A DNA stretch of 64,000 nucleotides from Lentisphaeria bacterium. Its GTDB lineage: Bacteria > Verrucomicrobiota > Lentisphaeria > Victivallales > Victivallaceae. Location of the stretch: assembly GCA_018265615.1 (NCBI GenBank), contig JABLYX010000018.1:13656-77655 (forward strand), given 5' to 3'. The notes below the pieces were generated by a model that worked only from the letters and a program-made list of their open reading frames with translations, did no database searches and was not told the origin of the DNA. The position numbers and the translations under genes were made by a program. Position 1 is the stretch's first letter; every line of letters begins with the position of its first letter. Positions 26,273 through 35,163 of this stretch are shown one piece after another.

Positions 26273-26903
26273 TTTCGTCGGGAACCACCCGGAGGATGCG
26301 GAGATCCGCTTCTTTACGGGGACGTGGGAGCTGTATCCGGCGTCGGAGCTCGCCGCTTCGCCGGTTGTCGAGCTCGACCTCGGCTGCGGAGTCGGCTCCT
26401 ATACGGCCGAGCTTGCGAAGCGGTATCCGGAGCGGAAGATCCTTGCGGCCGACGTGATGGTCGGACGGCTGCGCAAGCTCGTGAAGCGCTGCCGCCGCAT
26501 GGAGATCGGGAACATGACGATTTTGCGGACCGAGGCGCGCCACCTGGTTGCATTCATGCTGCCGGACGGCTCGATCGACCGGTTGCATCTGCTCTGCCCC
26601 GACCCGTGGCCGAAAGGGCGGCACAGCGGCCACCGGCTGCTGACGAGCGACTTTGTTTCGCAGCTGCACCGGGTGCTGAAAGAGGATGGCGTCTTCCATT
26701 TTTCGAGCGATGACGAGCCATACTATACGGCGGTGCGCGGCGTGCTGGCGGCCTCGGACCTTTTCAGCGAGGAGCCGGAGGCGATCGCGGATCTCGCCGG
26801 AATCAAAAGCGATTTTGAACTCCGCTGGAACGGGGAGGGCAAGCCGGTGCACCATATCGCTTACCGGCGCATCCCGCGCCCGGCGCATACGATCGGCCAT
26901 TGA
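26262..26903 (+). CDS. trmB: tRNA (guanine-N7-)-methyltransferase
   Basis: 213-residue class I methyltransferase. The SAM-binding motif is VELDLGCGVGSYTAELAKRY. LLCPDPWPKGRHSGHRLL is the TrmB signature for binding the tRNA and the target guanine. It forms m7G46 in tRNA. ATG 26262 is chosen because AGGAA sits just before it; ATG 26241 lies deeper in the upstream gene. It overlaps the RdgC-like gene by 11 bases. A slightly long N-terminus before motif I is normal. Confidence 0.92.
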   Translation: MPSDFVGNHPEDAEIRFFTGTWELYPASELAASPVVELDLGCGVGSYTAELAKRYPERKILAADVMVGRLRKLVKRCRRMEIGNMTILRTEARHLVAFMLPDGSIDRLHLLCPDPWPKGRHSGHRLLTSDFVSQLHRVLKEDGVFHFSSDDEPYYTAVRGVLAASDLFSEEPEAIADLAGIKSDFELRWNGEGKPVHHIAYRRIPRPAHTIGH

Positions 26904-26955
26904 GTTTTTCCGGCTTTATCCCGGGGGCCGCGGTGGTTCCCGGGAAAGTGGGGGG

Positions 26956-29208
26956 ATGAAAATGATCCGTCACTGTTGTTTCGCGGTTGTCCTGCTGCTG
27001 GCAGTCGGCTCCCGGGGATTGGTCCTTCCTCCCGAGCGGGGCATCACGCCGCTGATGATCGCCTGCTGTGACGGCAAGCTTCGGCAGACGGAAGGGCTGT
27101 TGAAGGCCGGGGCAGACGTACACTGCCGTACCGAGCCGTATCGGCGGAGCGCGTTCCATTTCGCGCTTGCCTCTCCCGACCCGGATCCGATGATCGCGCT
27201 GCTGCTGAAGTATGCCGCTCCGCCGGAAGTGGAGGCGGAGCTGTTGGAGTTCGGGCTCCGGCAGTTCCGGCAGGCGGGGGCGGAGAGCAGCGAAAAGCGC
27301 CGCGCCTCCCTGCAGGAGGCCCTCGGGCGGCTGATCGACGCCGGTGCCGCCGTCGGGCGTGGAGCCCTGCCGGAGGCGGTGGTCCATTGCGATGTCCCGC
27401 TCCTGCGGAAGCTGATCCGGAAGGGCGCCGGAGTCAATATCCGGGGCGCTGACGGAGCTTCGGCCCTGACCTGGGCCCTCAGGAGCGATGTGCCGCTCGA
27501 CCGGATCGAATTCCTGCTTGAAAGCGGTGCGGATCCGATGTCCTGCGACAGTTCCGGCAGCTTCTCTCTTTTTTCCCTGCGGAGCAATGCGCAGATGCGG
27601 CTGCTGCTGAAATACGGCGCGCGGCTCGAAGCGTTGCCGCAGCGGGGCTGGATTTCGGCGGAGGACGGCGTATTCCGGGTTCGCCCCGGACGGAACGCGA
27701 AACCGGTGGAACGCCCCGTGCTGGATTACTGGGCGGAGTGGATCGACCCGGAGCTGTTGGAAACGGCTCTCCGGGCCGGGTGCCGGATCGGTCCGGAGGG
27801 GATGCGGAAGGCCGGGAAGAATCCGGAGCTGCCGCACATCTTCGACCGTCTGGCGGCGGCATACGGCAAAGAGCCTCCGCTCACGGATATGCTGCTGAAT
27901 GCACTGGAGTCGGGGCGGAACGGCAATCGGGCGTTTCTCGCCGGACGGGGGGCGAAGCCCGGAGCCGGCGAGGTTGTCCGGTTGTTCGAAGCCGCGGCCC
28001 GGTCGCCGGAGCCGGGGAGGGCCGAAGCATATGCGTTTGTTGCGGCTCTGCTGAGCCGGAGCGGAGCATCCCTCGATTCCTGCGATCCGGAGAGCGGTCG
28101 AACCCCATTGCAGGCGGCGGCCGGGCTGCCCGATGCGGAGCTGGTCCGTTTTCTGCTTGAAAAGGGCGCGGATCCGAATATCCCGAATTCGCGGCACGGA
28201 GGGAACGCCTTATGGGCGCTCTTTTCCGGTTATGGGCGCGACGACAGGACGCTGCCGGAGAAACGGGAGATCTTCGAGCTGCTGCGCCGGCATGGCGCGA
28301 AATTCGACGATGTCGACGGTGAGGGGAACAGTCTGCTGCTCGCCGCATTGAAAAGCGAACAGCCGGTGGAGCTCCTCCGGCTGCTGCCGCTCGACCGGGC
28401 GGCAGTTGCGCATGCCGACCGCAACGGCGTCACTCCGCTGATGCTGGCGGCGCTGTGGTACCCCGCCGGATTATCGGAGCGGCTGCTTGCGCTCGGGGCC
28501 GATCCGAATGCGGTGGATAAGGCCGGTTGGAATCCGCTTTTTTACGCGGCGGTCTATTTCCCCCCCTCTCAAGGCTGCATGCTCTATCTCTGCCCGGTGT
28601 GGAGGGTGCAAAATGAGGCGAATGCGACGGTGCGGCTGCTGCTGAAGCATGGCGCGCGGGCGGACCGGCCCGACCGCTTCGGGGCGGTCCCGCTCCATCA
28701 GGCGGCGGCATGGGCGGAGCCGGAGACGCTCCGGTTGCTGATCGAAGCCGGCGGTGCGGAGAGCGTCAACGCGGAGGATGTGAACGGAACCGTCCCGCTT
28801 CTGCGGGCCGCCCGGTGCAGCGCCGGTTCCGCGGCGGTGCGGCTGCTGCTCGAAAGCGGGGCGAATCCGAATATCCGCCAGAGGAAAAAGCCTGTCCCGA
28901 TCCGGGAGGTCACATGTTTCACAACTGAGCGGGATTTGTATGAGACGGACGACCCCGCGATTACCCCGCGCCGCCGCCGGGACTGGCTGCCGGGTTCGCC
29001 GGACGCCATTCGACCGCCGCTGTTCTCCGCGGCGATTCGCGGGGATGCCGAAATGACGGAGCTGCTGCTCGATTACGGGGCGGATCCCGGTTTGCGTTAT
29101 TATGAGCGTGATGATGAGGTGGAGTTCTCCCCCGGGCGGTGGAGGCTCTCTCCTGAAATCCAACGGCTGTTTGAGGCGGCGGGGAAGCGGGACGACAGCC
29201 TGCGGTGA
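26956..29208 (+). CDS. Exported ankyrin-repeat protein
   Basis: 750 residues with a signal peptide (MKMIRHCCFAVVLLLAVGSRG) and about twelve ankyrin repeats across its length. Examples are GITPLMIACCDGKLRQTEGL, GRTPLQAAAGLPDAELVRFL, NGVTPLMLAALW, GAVPLHQAAAWAEPETLRLL and NGTVPLLRAAR. Most units end LLLESGADPN-like. Repeats are less regular between residues ~220 and 360. Ankyrin arrays bind proteins; the partner is unknown. It starts at ATG 26956 or 26962 after a G-run and lies 52 bases downstream of trmB. Confidence 0.85.
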   Translation: MKMIRHCCFAVVLLLAVGSRGLVLPPERGITPLMIACCDGKLRQTEGLLKAGADVHCRTEPYRRSAFHFALASPDPDPMIALLLKYAAPPEVEAELLEFGLRQFRQAGAESSEKRRASLQEALGRLIDAGAAVGRGALPEAVVHCDVPLLRKLIRKGAGVNIRGADGASALTWALRSDVPLDRIEFLLESGADPMSCDSSGSFSLFSLRSNAQMRLLLKYGARLEALPQRGWISAEDGVFRVRPGRNAKPVERPVLDYWAEWIDPELLETALRAGCRIGPEGMRKAGKNPELPHIFDRLAAAYGKEPPLTDMLLNALESGRNGNRAFLAGRGAKPGAGEVVRLFEAAARSPEPGRAEAYAFVAALLSRSGASLDSCDPESGRTPLQAAAGLPDAELVRFLLEKGADPNIPNSRHGGNALWALFSGYGRDDRTLPEKREIFELLRRHGAKFDDVDGEGNSLLLAALKSEQPVELLRLLPLDRAAVAHADRNGVTPLMLAALWYPAGLSERLLALGADPNAVDKAGWNPLFYAAVYFPPSQGCMLYLCPVWRVQNEANATVRLLLKHGARADRPDRFGAVPLHQAAAWAEPETLRLLIEAGGAESVNAEDVNGTVPLLRAARCSAGSAAVRLLLESGANPNIRQRKKPVPIREVTCFTTERDLYETDDPAITPRRRRDWLPGSPDAIRPPLFSAAIRGDAEMTELLLDYGADPGLRYYERDDEVEFSPGRWRLSPEIQRLFEAAGKRDDSLR

Positions 29209-29253
29209 CGGGATGGCGCCGCCGGTTTTTCGCCGGTTTCTCTCTCGCGCAAG

Positions 29254-29281
29254 TTGCACTTTTTTGAAAACGGATTATAGT
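29254..29281 (+). promoter_or_regulatory. Promoter of tyrS
   Basis: TTGCAC (29254-29259), 16 bases, TATAGT (29276-29281), about 40 bases before ATG 29321. Confidence 0.65.
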
Positions 29282-29320
29282 AAGGTCTTTATCCCCGTCC
29301 GGTGTCGGGGGCAACGTTTA

Positions 29321-30625
29321 ATGGAAACAATGGGTACGATGAACATTTTTCAGGAACTGAAGGCACGCGGCTTCTGCTACCAGCAGACCGACGAAGAAGC
29401 GATCGGGAAACTTCTGAGCACCGAGCGGGTCAAGTTCTACGTGGGTTTCGATCCGACCGGGAACAGCCTCCATGTCGGCCACCTGCTGCCGGTCATGGCG
29501 ATGCGTCTCATGCAGAAAGCGGGGCATATTCCGATCGTGCTTGTCGGCGGAGCGACCGCCCGGATCGGCGACCCCTCCGGCAAGAAGACCGCGCGCCCCA
29601 TGATGACGCTCGAAACCATCGCCGAAAACGCCGCCTGTCTGCAGAAGCAGCTTTCGCGTTTCATCAAAACCGAGGACGGCGAGGCCCACTTTGTGAACAA
29701 TGCCGACTGGCTTTGCAGGATCGGCTATATCGATATGCTGCGCGAGGTCGGGACGATCTTCAGCGTGAACCGCATGATGGCGCAGGAGTCGGTCAAGTCG
29801 CGTCTCGAGGACGGGCTGACCTTTCTGGAATTCAACTACTCGATCCTGCAGGCGTACGATTTCATGGTGCTGAACCGCGATTTCGGCTGCAAGCTCGAAA
29901 TGGGCGGCCAGGACCAGTGGGGCAACATGGTCGCGGGCACGGAGCTGATCCGGCGCAAGCTCGGGCAGGAGGTTCACTGCATGACCATTCCGCTCCTGAT
30001 GGACAGCAACGGCGAGAAGTTCGGCAAGACCGCCGGCGGCAACAACGTCTGGCTCGACGTGAACCGCACGAGCGTATTCGATTACTACCAGTTCTGGCGG
30101 AACTCCGACGATTCGCAGGTTGAAAAGCTCATGCTTTATTTCAGCCCGCTCCCGGTCGACGAGATCAAACGGATCTGCGACCCCGCCGGCAACATCAACC
30201 GCGCGAAGGAGATCCTCGCGTACGAGGCGACCTGCCTCGCCCACGGTGAAGAGGCTGCGCGCGAAGCGTTCGTGACCGCCGGGACCCGGTTCGGGTTCGC
30301 CGATCCGGAGCGGAAGGTCGAAACCACGAGCGGGATCCGGCAGGTCGATATGAATGCGGTTCAGGCGGAGCTTCCGACCGTGACCGTGACAGCGGCGGAA
30401 CTCGATGACCCCGCCGGGCTGTCGGTGCCGAAACTGCTTGTGCTCGCCGGATTCTGCCGGACCAACAGCGACGGCCGCCGCCTGGTGCAGGGCAACGCGG
30501 TCAGCATCGACGATGAGAAGGTGACCGACGTGAATGCGAAGATCACGCGGGAAACCTTTAAGGACGGCGCTTTCATTCTCCGCTCCGGCAAGAAGAATTT
30601 CCGCCGGGTTGTGCTCGGGGAGTAG
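29321..30625 (+). CDS. tyrS: Tyrosyl-tRNA synthetase
   Basis: 434 residues, class I. The HIGH motif is HVGH (TGNSLHVGHLLPVMAM), tyrosine specificity lies in YDFMVLNRDFGCKLEMGGQDQWGN, and the KMSKS motif reads KFGKT (NGEKFGKTAGG). A C-terminal S4-like RNA-binding domain ends the protein (LSVPKLLVLAGFCRTNSDGRRLVQGN). It charges tRNA-Tyr. In-frame ATGs at 29321, 29330 and 29339 are all possible; MNIFQEL at 29339 is the commonest start form in the family. It has its own promoter after the ankyrin gene. Confidence 0.95.
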   Translation: METMGTMNIFQELKARGFCYQQTDEEAIGKLLSTERVKFYVGFDPTGNSLHVGHLLPVMAMRLMQKAGHIPIVLVGGATARIGDPSGKKTARPMMTLETIAENAACLQKQLSRFIKTEDGEAHFVNNADWLCRIGYIDMLREVGTIFSVNRMMAQESVKSRLEDGLTFLEFNYSILQAYDFMVLNRDFGCKLEMGGQDQWGNMVAGTELIRRKLGQEVHCMTIPLLMDSNGEKFGKTAGGNNVWLDVNRTSVFDYYQFWRNSDDSQVEKLMLYFSPLPVDEIKRICDPAGNINRAKEILAYEATCLAHGEEAAREAFVTAGTRFGFADPERKVETTSGIRQVDMNAVQAELPTVTVTAAELDDPAGLSVPKLLVLAGFCRTNSDGRRLVQGNAVSIDDEKVTDVNAKITRETFKDGAFILRSGKKNFRRVVLGE

Positions 30626-30708
30626 GCAGGCAAAGGCGGCGGAGCCGGAAGTCCCGGTGTTTCGCCGCAGATTTTCATACGGTTTGAAACGATAAGGAGT
30701 ACATCCAG

Positions 30709-31731
30709 ATGACGCCTCAGTTTTATGTAGCCGCAATGTCGGACAAGCCGGACGGCGGGATTTACCGTTACGAGATGCGCGAGAACGCCGCGCCGAAGCA
30801 GGCCGGTTTCACCCCGATGCCGAATGTGAATTATCTTGCGTTTTCACCGGACCGCAAATTCATGTATTCGACCTGCACGGTGGACGGCCTTGCGGGTGTG
30901 GCGTCGTTCGCGGTCGGCCCGGACGGCGGGCTCACGTTCATCAGCAGCATGGCCTCCGGCGGAAAGTCCGCCTGCTACGTCATTACCGATCCGAGCGGAC
31001 GGTTCCTCTATTGCGCGAATTATTCGACCGGCGACTTCACAGAATTCCGGCTCGAGGGGGGCAGGATCGTCGCGCAGACGAAGTTGATCCGCCACGAGGG
31101 CAGGGGCCCGAACGCGGCGCGCCAGGAGGGACCGCACACCCATTTCACAAATATGACGCCGGATGGGAAGTTCCTCATCGTGATCGACCTCGGCGTCGAC
31201 GCGGTGTTCACCTACCGGATCGACCCGGAGAAGGGGCTCGACGCATCGAATCCGAAGGTGCTGAAGGTTGCTCCGGGAGACGGCCCGCGCCATCTGGTCT
31301 TCGACAAGTCCGGCAGGATCGCCTACCTTGCGAACGAGCTCGGAAACAGCGTGACCTCGCTTGCGTATTCCGACGGGAACTTCACGGTCATCGACAAGGT
31401 CACGACACTGCCGCGTTACTGGGAGGGGGCGACGAAGGTCTCTGCGATCCGGCTCTCGGAGGATGAGCGTTATCTCTTCGCGTCGAACCGCGGTTTCGAC
31501 TCCATTGCGGTTTATGAGCTCGACGGCAGGGGCGGCATGAAGCCGTCGGACATGGTGCTTTCGGGCGGATCGAGCCCGCGCGACATCAACTTCCTGCCGG
31601 GCGGCAGATGGTTCGGCGCGGCGAATGAGTTTTCGGACATCGTGGTCTTCTTCGACTACGACGGCAAGGGCAAGCTCACGCCGAACGGCTTCGAGCTCAA
31701 GCTGCCGCGCCCGCTGCACATCTGCTGGTAA
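30709..31731 (+). CDS. pgl: Lactonase-family seven-bladed propeller (6-phosphogluconolactonase-like)
   Basis: 340 residues of the PF10282 lactonase family. Blades carry repeated pieces such as NYLAFSPDRKFMYSTC, YVITDPSGRFLYCANYSTGDFTEF, TPDGKFLIVIDLGVDAVFTY and DGPRHLVFDKSGRIAYLANELGNSVT. SSPRDINFLPGGRW closes the ring. E. coli YbhE of this family hydrolyses 6-phosphogluconolactone, but other members act on other sugar lactones. No signal peptide; AAGGAG is 9 bases before the ATG. A small membrane-protein gene follows 13 bases later. Confidence 0.75.
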   Translation: MTPQFYVAAMSDKPDGGIYRYEMRENAAPKQAGFTPMPNVNYLAFSPDRKFMYSTCTVDGLAGVASFAVGPDGGLTFISSMASGGKSACYVITDPSGRFLYCANYSTGDFTEFRLEGGRIVAQTKLIRHEGRGPNAARQEGPHTHFTNMTPDGKFLIVIDLGVDAVFTYRIDPEKGLDASNPKVLKVAPGDGPRHLVFDKSGRIAYLANELGNSVTSLAYSDGNFTVIDKVTTLPRYWEGATKVSAIRLSEDERYLFASNRGFDSIAVYELDGRGGMKPSDMVLSGGSSPRDINFLPGGRWFGAANEFSDIVVFFDYDGKGKLTPNGFELKLPRPLHICW

Positions 31732-31744
31732 GAGAGCGGCGGGG

Positions 31745-31978
31745 ATGAACGCAGGCACATTCGACATTGTCCTTGTCGTTCTGGCCGTCATTGCGCTGGT
31801 CGCGTCGAATACGGTGGGGCGGAAATACCCGCCGGTCAAATTCTTCTGCCGCGCGGCGGTCTGGGCGCTCTGCGGCATACTTGCTTTCGCGAACGCGCTG
31901 TGGCTCGCGGTCGTGCTCTGGGTGTTGGCTGTGGTGTTCATCGCGCTCGGCGTCCGGAGCTGCCTCCGGGCGGAATAG
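31745..31978 (+). CDS. Small two- to three-helix membrane protein, function unknown
   Basis: 77 residues, mostly hydrophobic. Helices are about 6-21 (FDIVLVVLAVIALVA), 35-52 (AVWALCGILAFANALW) and 52-71 (LAVVLWVLAVVFIALG), with a basic linker GRKYPPVKF. It follows the lactonase gene by 13 bases and is preceded by GGCGGGG. I do not recognise a family. Confidence 0.6.
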   Translation: MNAGTFDIVLVVLAVIALVASNTVGRKYPPVKFFCRAAVWALCGILAFANALWLAVVLWVLAVVFIALGVRSCLRAE

Positions 31979-31993
31979 CCGCCATGCGGCAAT

Positions 31994-32812
31994 TCAGGCG
32001 CGGTACAGATTCCGGTAAGCGTTCGGGGGCATGCCGGTCCGGGTTTTGAAAAAGCGCGAGAAGACGAATTCACTGCTGAATTCGAGTTCATACGCGACTT
32101 CGCGCGCCGTGATGTGCGGACGGCGCAGCAGCTCCGAGGCGCGGTGCAGGAGCCGGCGGTCGAAGAAACGCTTCGGGGAGATCCCCGTGTCCGCGGTGAA
32201 CCGCCGGGTGAAAGTCTCCCGCGGCAGGTTCATAACCTTCGCGAGCTCCGCGATCCGGGTCCGTGCCGTGCAGTGAGTCGAGATGTACTCCAGCACGGCG
32301 GAATAAGGGGCGAAGCGGGCGGCCGATTCGAGCGGCGAGGCGCCGCTCTCCTCCAGGAGTTCGCAGATGAAGGCCCACACTTGTTTTTTCAGCTCCAGCG
32401 CGAGCGGCAGGGCGTTTTCGGAGTCGAAGATCCGGCTCAGCCGTCCGGCCAGTTCCGGGCGATGGAAGCTGCGCGGCCGCTTCAGCGCGGAGAAAAGCTC
32501 GACTCCGAAGTAAAGTTCGAGGTTGAACTGGATCGACACGAAGGTCAGCTCTCGGTCGAACCGGACTGTCGCCGGACAGCCGGCGGGGATGAAGCAGACG
32601 GTTCCGGGCGTCAGCGGATATACCGTTCCGCCGGAGGATATATCGTTTGCGTCTCCGTTCGGATTTGCTAAAATGGCAAGCATCCGGTTCACGGTGAGGC
32701 TGGCCGGCTCCTTTGCCGCGGTCGGATAGATCCCTTTTGCAAAATGGGTCAGCGTCAGGCTCAACTGATTGCAGAGCCTGTAGATTTCATTGCGGTTCAC
32801 GATATCCGACAT
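31994..32812 (-). CDS. AraC-family regulator of the glycyl radical enzyme locus
   Basis: 272 residues. The N-terminal domain (to about 165) is cupin-like but weak (GGTVYPLTPGTVCFIPAGCPA). The C-terminal double helix-turn-helix is clear: RIAELAKVMNLPRETFTRRF, then ITAREVAYELEFSSEFVFSRF and TGMPPNAYRN. It is divergent from the glycyl radical enzyme/activase genes and is their likely activator. Its own promoter is at 32834-32861. The sensed compound is unknown; knowing it would point to the enzyme's substrate. Confidence 0.85.
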   Translation of the reverse strand: MSDIVNRNEIYRLCNQLSLTLTHFAKGIYPTAAKEPASLTVNRMLAILANPNGDANDISSGGTVYPLTPGTVCFIPAGCPATVRFDRELTFVSIQFNLELYFGVELFSALKRPRSFHRPELAGRLSRIFDSENALPLALELKKQVWAFICELLEESGASPLESAARFAPYSAVLEYISTHCTARTRIAELAKVMNLPRETFTRRFTADTGISPKRFFDRRLLHRASELLRRPHITAREVAYELEFSSEFVFSRFFKTRTGMPPNAYRNLYRA

Positions 32813-32833
32813 GCAGCACTCCGGGTTTCTGTT

Positions 32834-32861
32834 AAAATAGCACTCCTGTCACAAATTGCAA
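32834..32861 (-). promoter_or_regulatory. Promoter of the AraC regulator
   Basis: Minus strand: TTGCAA (32861-32856), 16 bases, TATTTT (32839-32834). Confidence 0.55.
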
Positions 32862-32902
32862 AACTTTTTACGGTTTCTGCCATTCCTTTTCCGGGTGTTT
32901 CA

Positions 32903-32911
32903 TGGTATAAT
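32903..32911 (+). promoter_or_regulatory. Extended -10 promoter of the glycyl radical enzyme gene
   Basis: TGGTATAAT at 32903-32911 is an extended -10 element. The hexamer 17 bases upstream (TTCCTT) is a poor -35, which fits activation by the divergent AraC protein. Positions 32897-32912 match 16 bases of the egsA promoter. Confidence 0.6.
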
Positions 32912-32942
32912 ATCCCGTGAACAAACAGGAAAGGGTGGACAC

Positions 32943-35153
32943 ATGCCGTATCCGACATTCGAACAGGACAAAGCGTATCTCACCGCGAAGTTCCGGCATC
33001 CGGAATTCGACCCGGCGACCGGGCTCGACAATGAAGCGGTCAAAAGAGGCGTCATGCTGCTCGCGCAGGAGCTGGAGGGCGAACCGCGTCCGGTCGTGAA
33101 GGCGCGCGCATTCGAGTACGTGACGCGGAATGTCCGGATCGATGTGAGCCCGCATGACTGGTTCGTCGGCTTCGGCTGCTGGAACCGCGATGACCGGCCG
33201 CTGACGGAACTCATCAACTCCTGGAGCCGCGAGCAGGACCGGCGCTCTCCGGAGCTCACGGAGCTGCGGAACTTGTGCAACCGCACCGGGGCGACCGCGA
33301 TCTGGAAGGATTTCGACCACTCCGTGCCGGACTGGGATGCGATCTGTACGCTCGGGTTTCCCGGGCTGCTCGGCCGGGCGCGCGAATACCGGTGGAAACA
33401 TGAGGCGGACGGCACGCTGGCGCCGCGGGCCGCCGCTTACTTCGACGGCATCGAGATCACCTATGGCGCGATCATCGAAATGCTCGGGCGGTTCCGGGCG
33501 TATGCGTTGGAGCGCGCCTCCGGCAGTGAGCGGATCTCCGCCGTCGCGGAGTGCCTCGATACGTTGATCCACGGTGCGCCGCGCAATACGTTCGAGGTGT
33601 TGTCGCTCATCTACCTCTACTTCATGTTCGGGGAACATATCGACCGCTATCAGGTCCGCTCGCTCGGAAACCTCGACCGCATGCTGTGGCCGTATGTCCG
33701 GAGGGATCTTGCGGAGGGGAGGTTCACGGAGCCGCAGATCCGGGAGCTCATCGGCTATTTCTTCATGCAGTGGGCGTCGATCGACAACTATTGGGGACAC
33801 CCGTTCTACCTCGGCGGGACGAAGGCCGACGGCACGACCGAAGTCAATGAAATGACCCGAATGATTCTTGAAGAGTATGACAGGCTCGGTCTGCATACGC
33901 CGAAAATCCAGATCAAGGTCGCGCCGAATACGCCGCCGGAGCTGCTCGACAGGGCGTTCGACATGATCCGGCGCGGTCACAGCAGCATCGTCTTCGTCTG
34001 CGAACCCGGCATCGCCCACTCGATGACCGCGAACGGGTTCACGGCGGAAGAGGCCCGCACCTGCGATATCCGCGGCTGTTACGAATTCGTGCCGCGGGCG
34101 CTCGGCAATGCGACTGGCGTGGGACATTTGAATATGCTCAAGCCGATCGAGCTCGTATTGAATGACGGCGCCGACCCGCTGACCGGGCTCGAATACGGCG
34201 TGAAAACCGGGAACCCCGACGCGCTGCAGAGTTTTGACGAATTCCTCGCGGCTTACTTCCGGCAGCTCGACGGGATCATCGGGGACAACATCCGCTGCGC
34301 GGATGATTTCGAGCGCGGCTTGCAGGAGATCAATCCGTCGCAGGTCTTTTCCGCGACGATCCGGAACAGCCTCGAAACCGCGCGCGACGCGTTCGCTGAT
34401 GGATCGGTTTACAACATTTCGACGATCCTCGAAGCGGGATTCGGCTCTGCCGTCGACGCGCTCGAGGTGATCCGCGAGTATGTGTATGAGCGGAAGGAGC
34501 TGACGCTTTCCGCGTTGCGCGACATCCTGAAAGCGGATTGGCGGGGGCAGGAGAAGCTGCGCCGCCGGATCCTGCACGGCCGCAACCGGTACGGCAACGG
34601 GATCGAGCGGGTGGACCGCCTCGCGGAGCTGCTGGCGCGGCATGTGTCGGAGCGGATCAACGGCCGCCCGAATGCGCGCGGCGGCGTCTATCAGGCTTCG
34701 GGGCACTCGGCGCGGCAGTTCATCTGCCTCGGCGAGAAGACCGGTGCGACCCCGGACGGCCGCAGGGCGGGCGATGAGATGTCGAAGAACCTCTCTCCGG
34801 TCCAGGGGGCCGACACGAACGGCGTGACGGCGCTTGTGAAGTCGCTTGCGACGATCGATTCGGCCTGCTACCCGGGGGACTATCCGCTTGATGTGATGAT
34901 GCACCCGGCGACGGTGAAGGGGGCGGAGGGGCTGGGCGCGATGCGCGCGCTCCTGGCGACTTATATGCAGCGGAACGGCGTTGCGATCCACTTCAACATC
35001 TTCGATGCGGAGACGCTCACGGACGCACAGGCGCACCCGGAGAACTATCGCGGGCTCCAGGTGCGGGTCTGCGGCTGGAACGTGCTGTTCAACGACATCT
35101 GCAGAAAAGAACAGGATGCGTATATTGAGCGCGCCCGCGCCATCTGCGAGTGA
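32943..35153 (+). CDS. Glycyl radical enzyme (PFL-like superfamily), substrate unknown
   Basis: 736 residues. The thiyl-radical loop DIRGCYEFVPR puts Cys379 with Glu381 two residues on, the Cys-X-Glu layout of glycyl radical eliminases and decarboxylases. Pyruvate formate-lyase has Cys-Cys. The glycyl loop near the C-terminus reads QVRVCGWNVLFNDI, with radical Gly711. Most family members have RVxGY, so the Cys before Gly and the Trp after it are unusual. ATG 32943 follows AAAGGGTGG. The activase gene starts 10 bases later and an AraC regulator is divergent. The enzyme is oxygen-sensitive by family. I cannot assign it to diol dehydratase, choline lyase, hydroxyproline dehydratase or sulfolyase groups. 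Confidence 0.85.
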   Translation: MPYPTFEQDKAYLTAKFRHPEFDPATGLDNEAVKRGVMLLAQELEGEPRPVVKARAFEYVTRNVRIDVSPHDWFVGFGCWNRDDRPLTELINSWSREQDRRSPELTELRNLCNRTGATAIWKDFDHSVPDWDAICTLGFPGLLGRAREYRWKHEADGTLAPRAAAYFDGIEITYGAIIEMLGRFRAYALERASGSERISAVAECLDTLIHGAPRNTFEVLSLIYLYFMFGEHIDRYQVRSLGNLDRMLWPYVRRDLAEGRFTEPQIRELIGYFFMQWASIDNYWGHPFYLGGTKADGTTEVNEMTRMILEEYDRLGLHTPKIQIKVAPNTPPELLDRAFDMIRRGHSSIVFVCEPGIAHSMTANGFTAEEARTCDIRGCYEFVPRALGNATGVGHLNMLKPIELVLNDGADPLTGLEYGVKTGNPDALQSFDEFLAAYFRQLDGIIGDNIRCADDFERGLQEINPSQVFSATIRNSLETARDAFADGSVYNISTILEAGFGSAVDALEVIREYVYERKELTLSALRDILKADWRGQEKLRRRILHGRNRYGNGIERVDRLAELLARHVSERINGRPNARGGVYQASGHSARQFICLGEKTGATPDGRRAGDEMSKNLSPVQGADTNGVTALVKSLATIDSACYPGDYPLDVMMHPATVKGAEGLGAMRALLATYMQRNGVAIHFNIFDAETLTDAQAHPENYRGLQVRVCGWNVLFNDICRKEQDAYIERARAICE

Positions 35154-35163
35154 GGAGGCTCTT

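Noticed and set aside
26686..26955. N-terminal extension of the ankyrin frame into trmB
   Set aside because: It is out of frame with the conserved TrmB coding sequence; the signal peptide starts at 26956.
29215..29250. GCCGGTTT repeats after the ankyrin gene as a terminator
   Set aside because: They are direct, not inverted, repeats and cannot form a stem.
30626..30708. GC-rich inverted segments after tyrS as a terminator
   Set aside because: A GCGGCG/CGCCGC pair exists, but there is no T tract and the loop is large.
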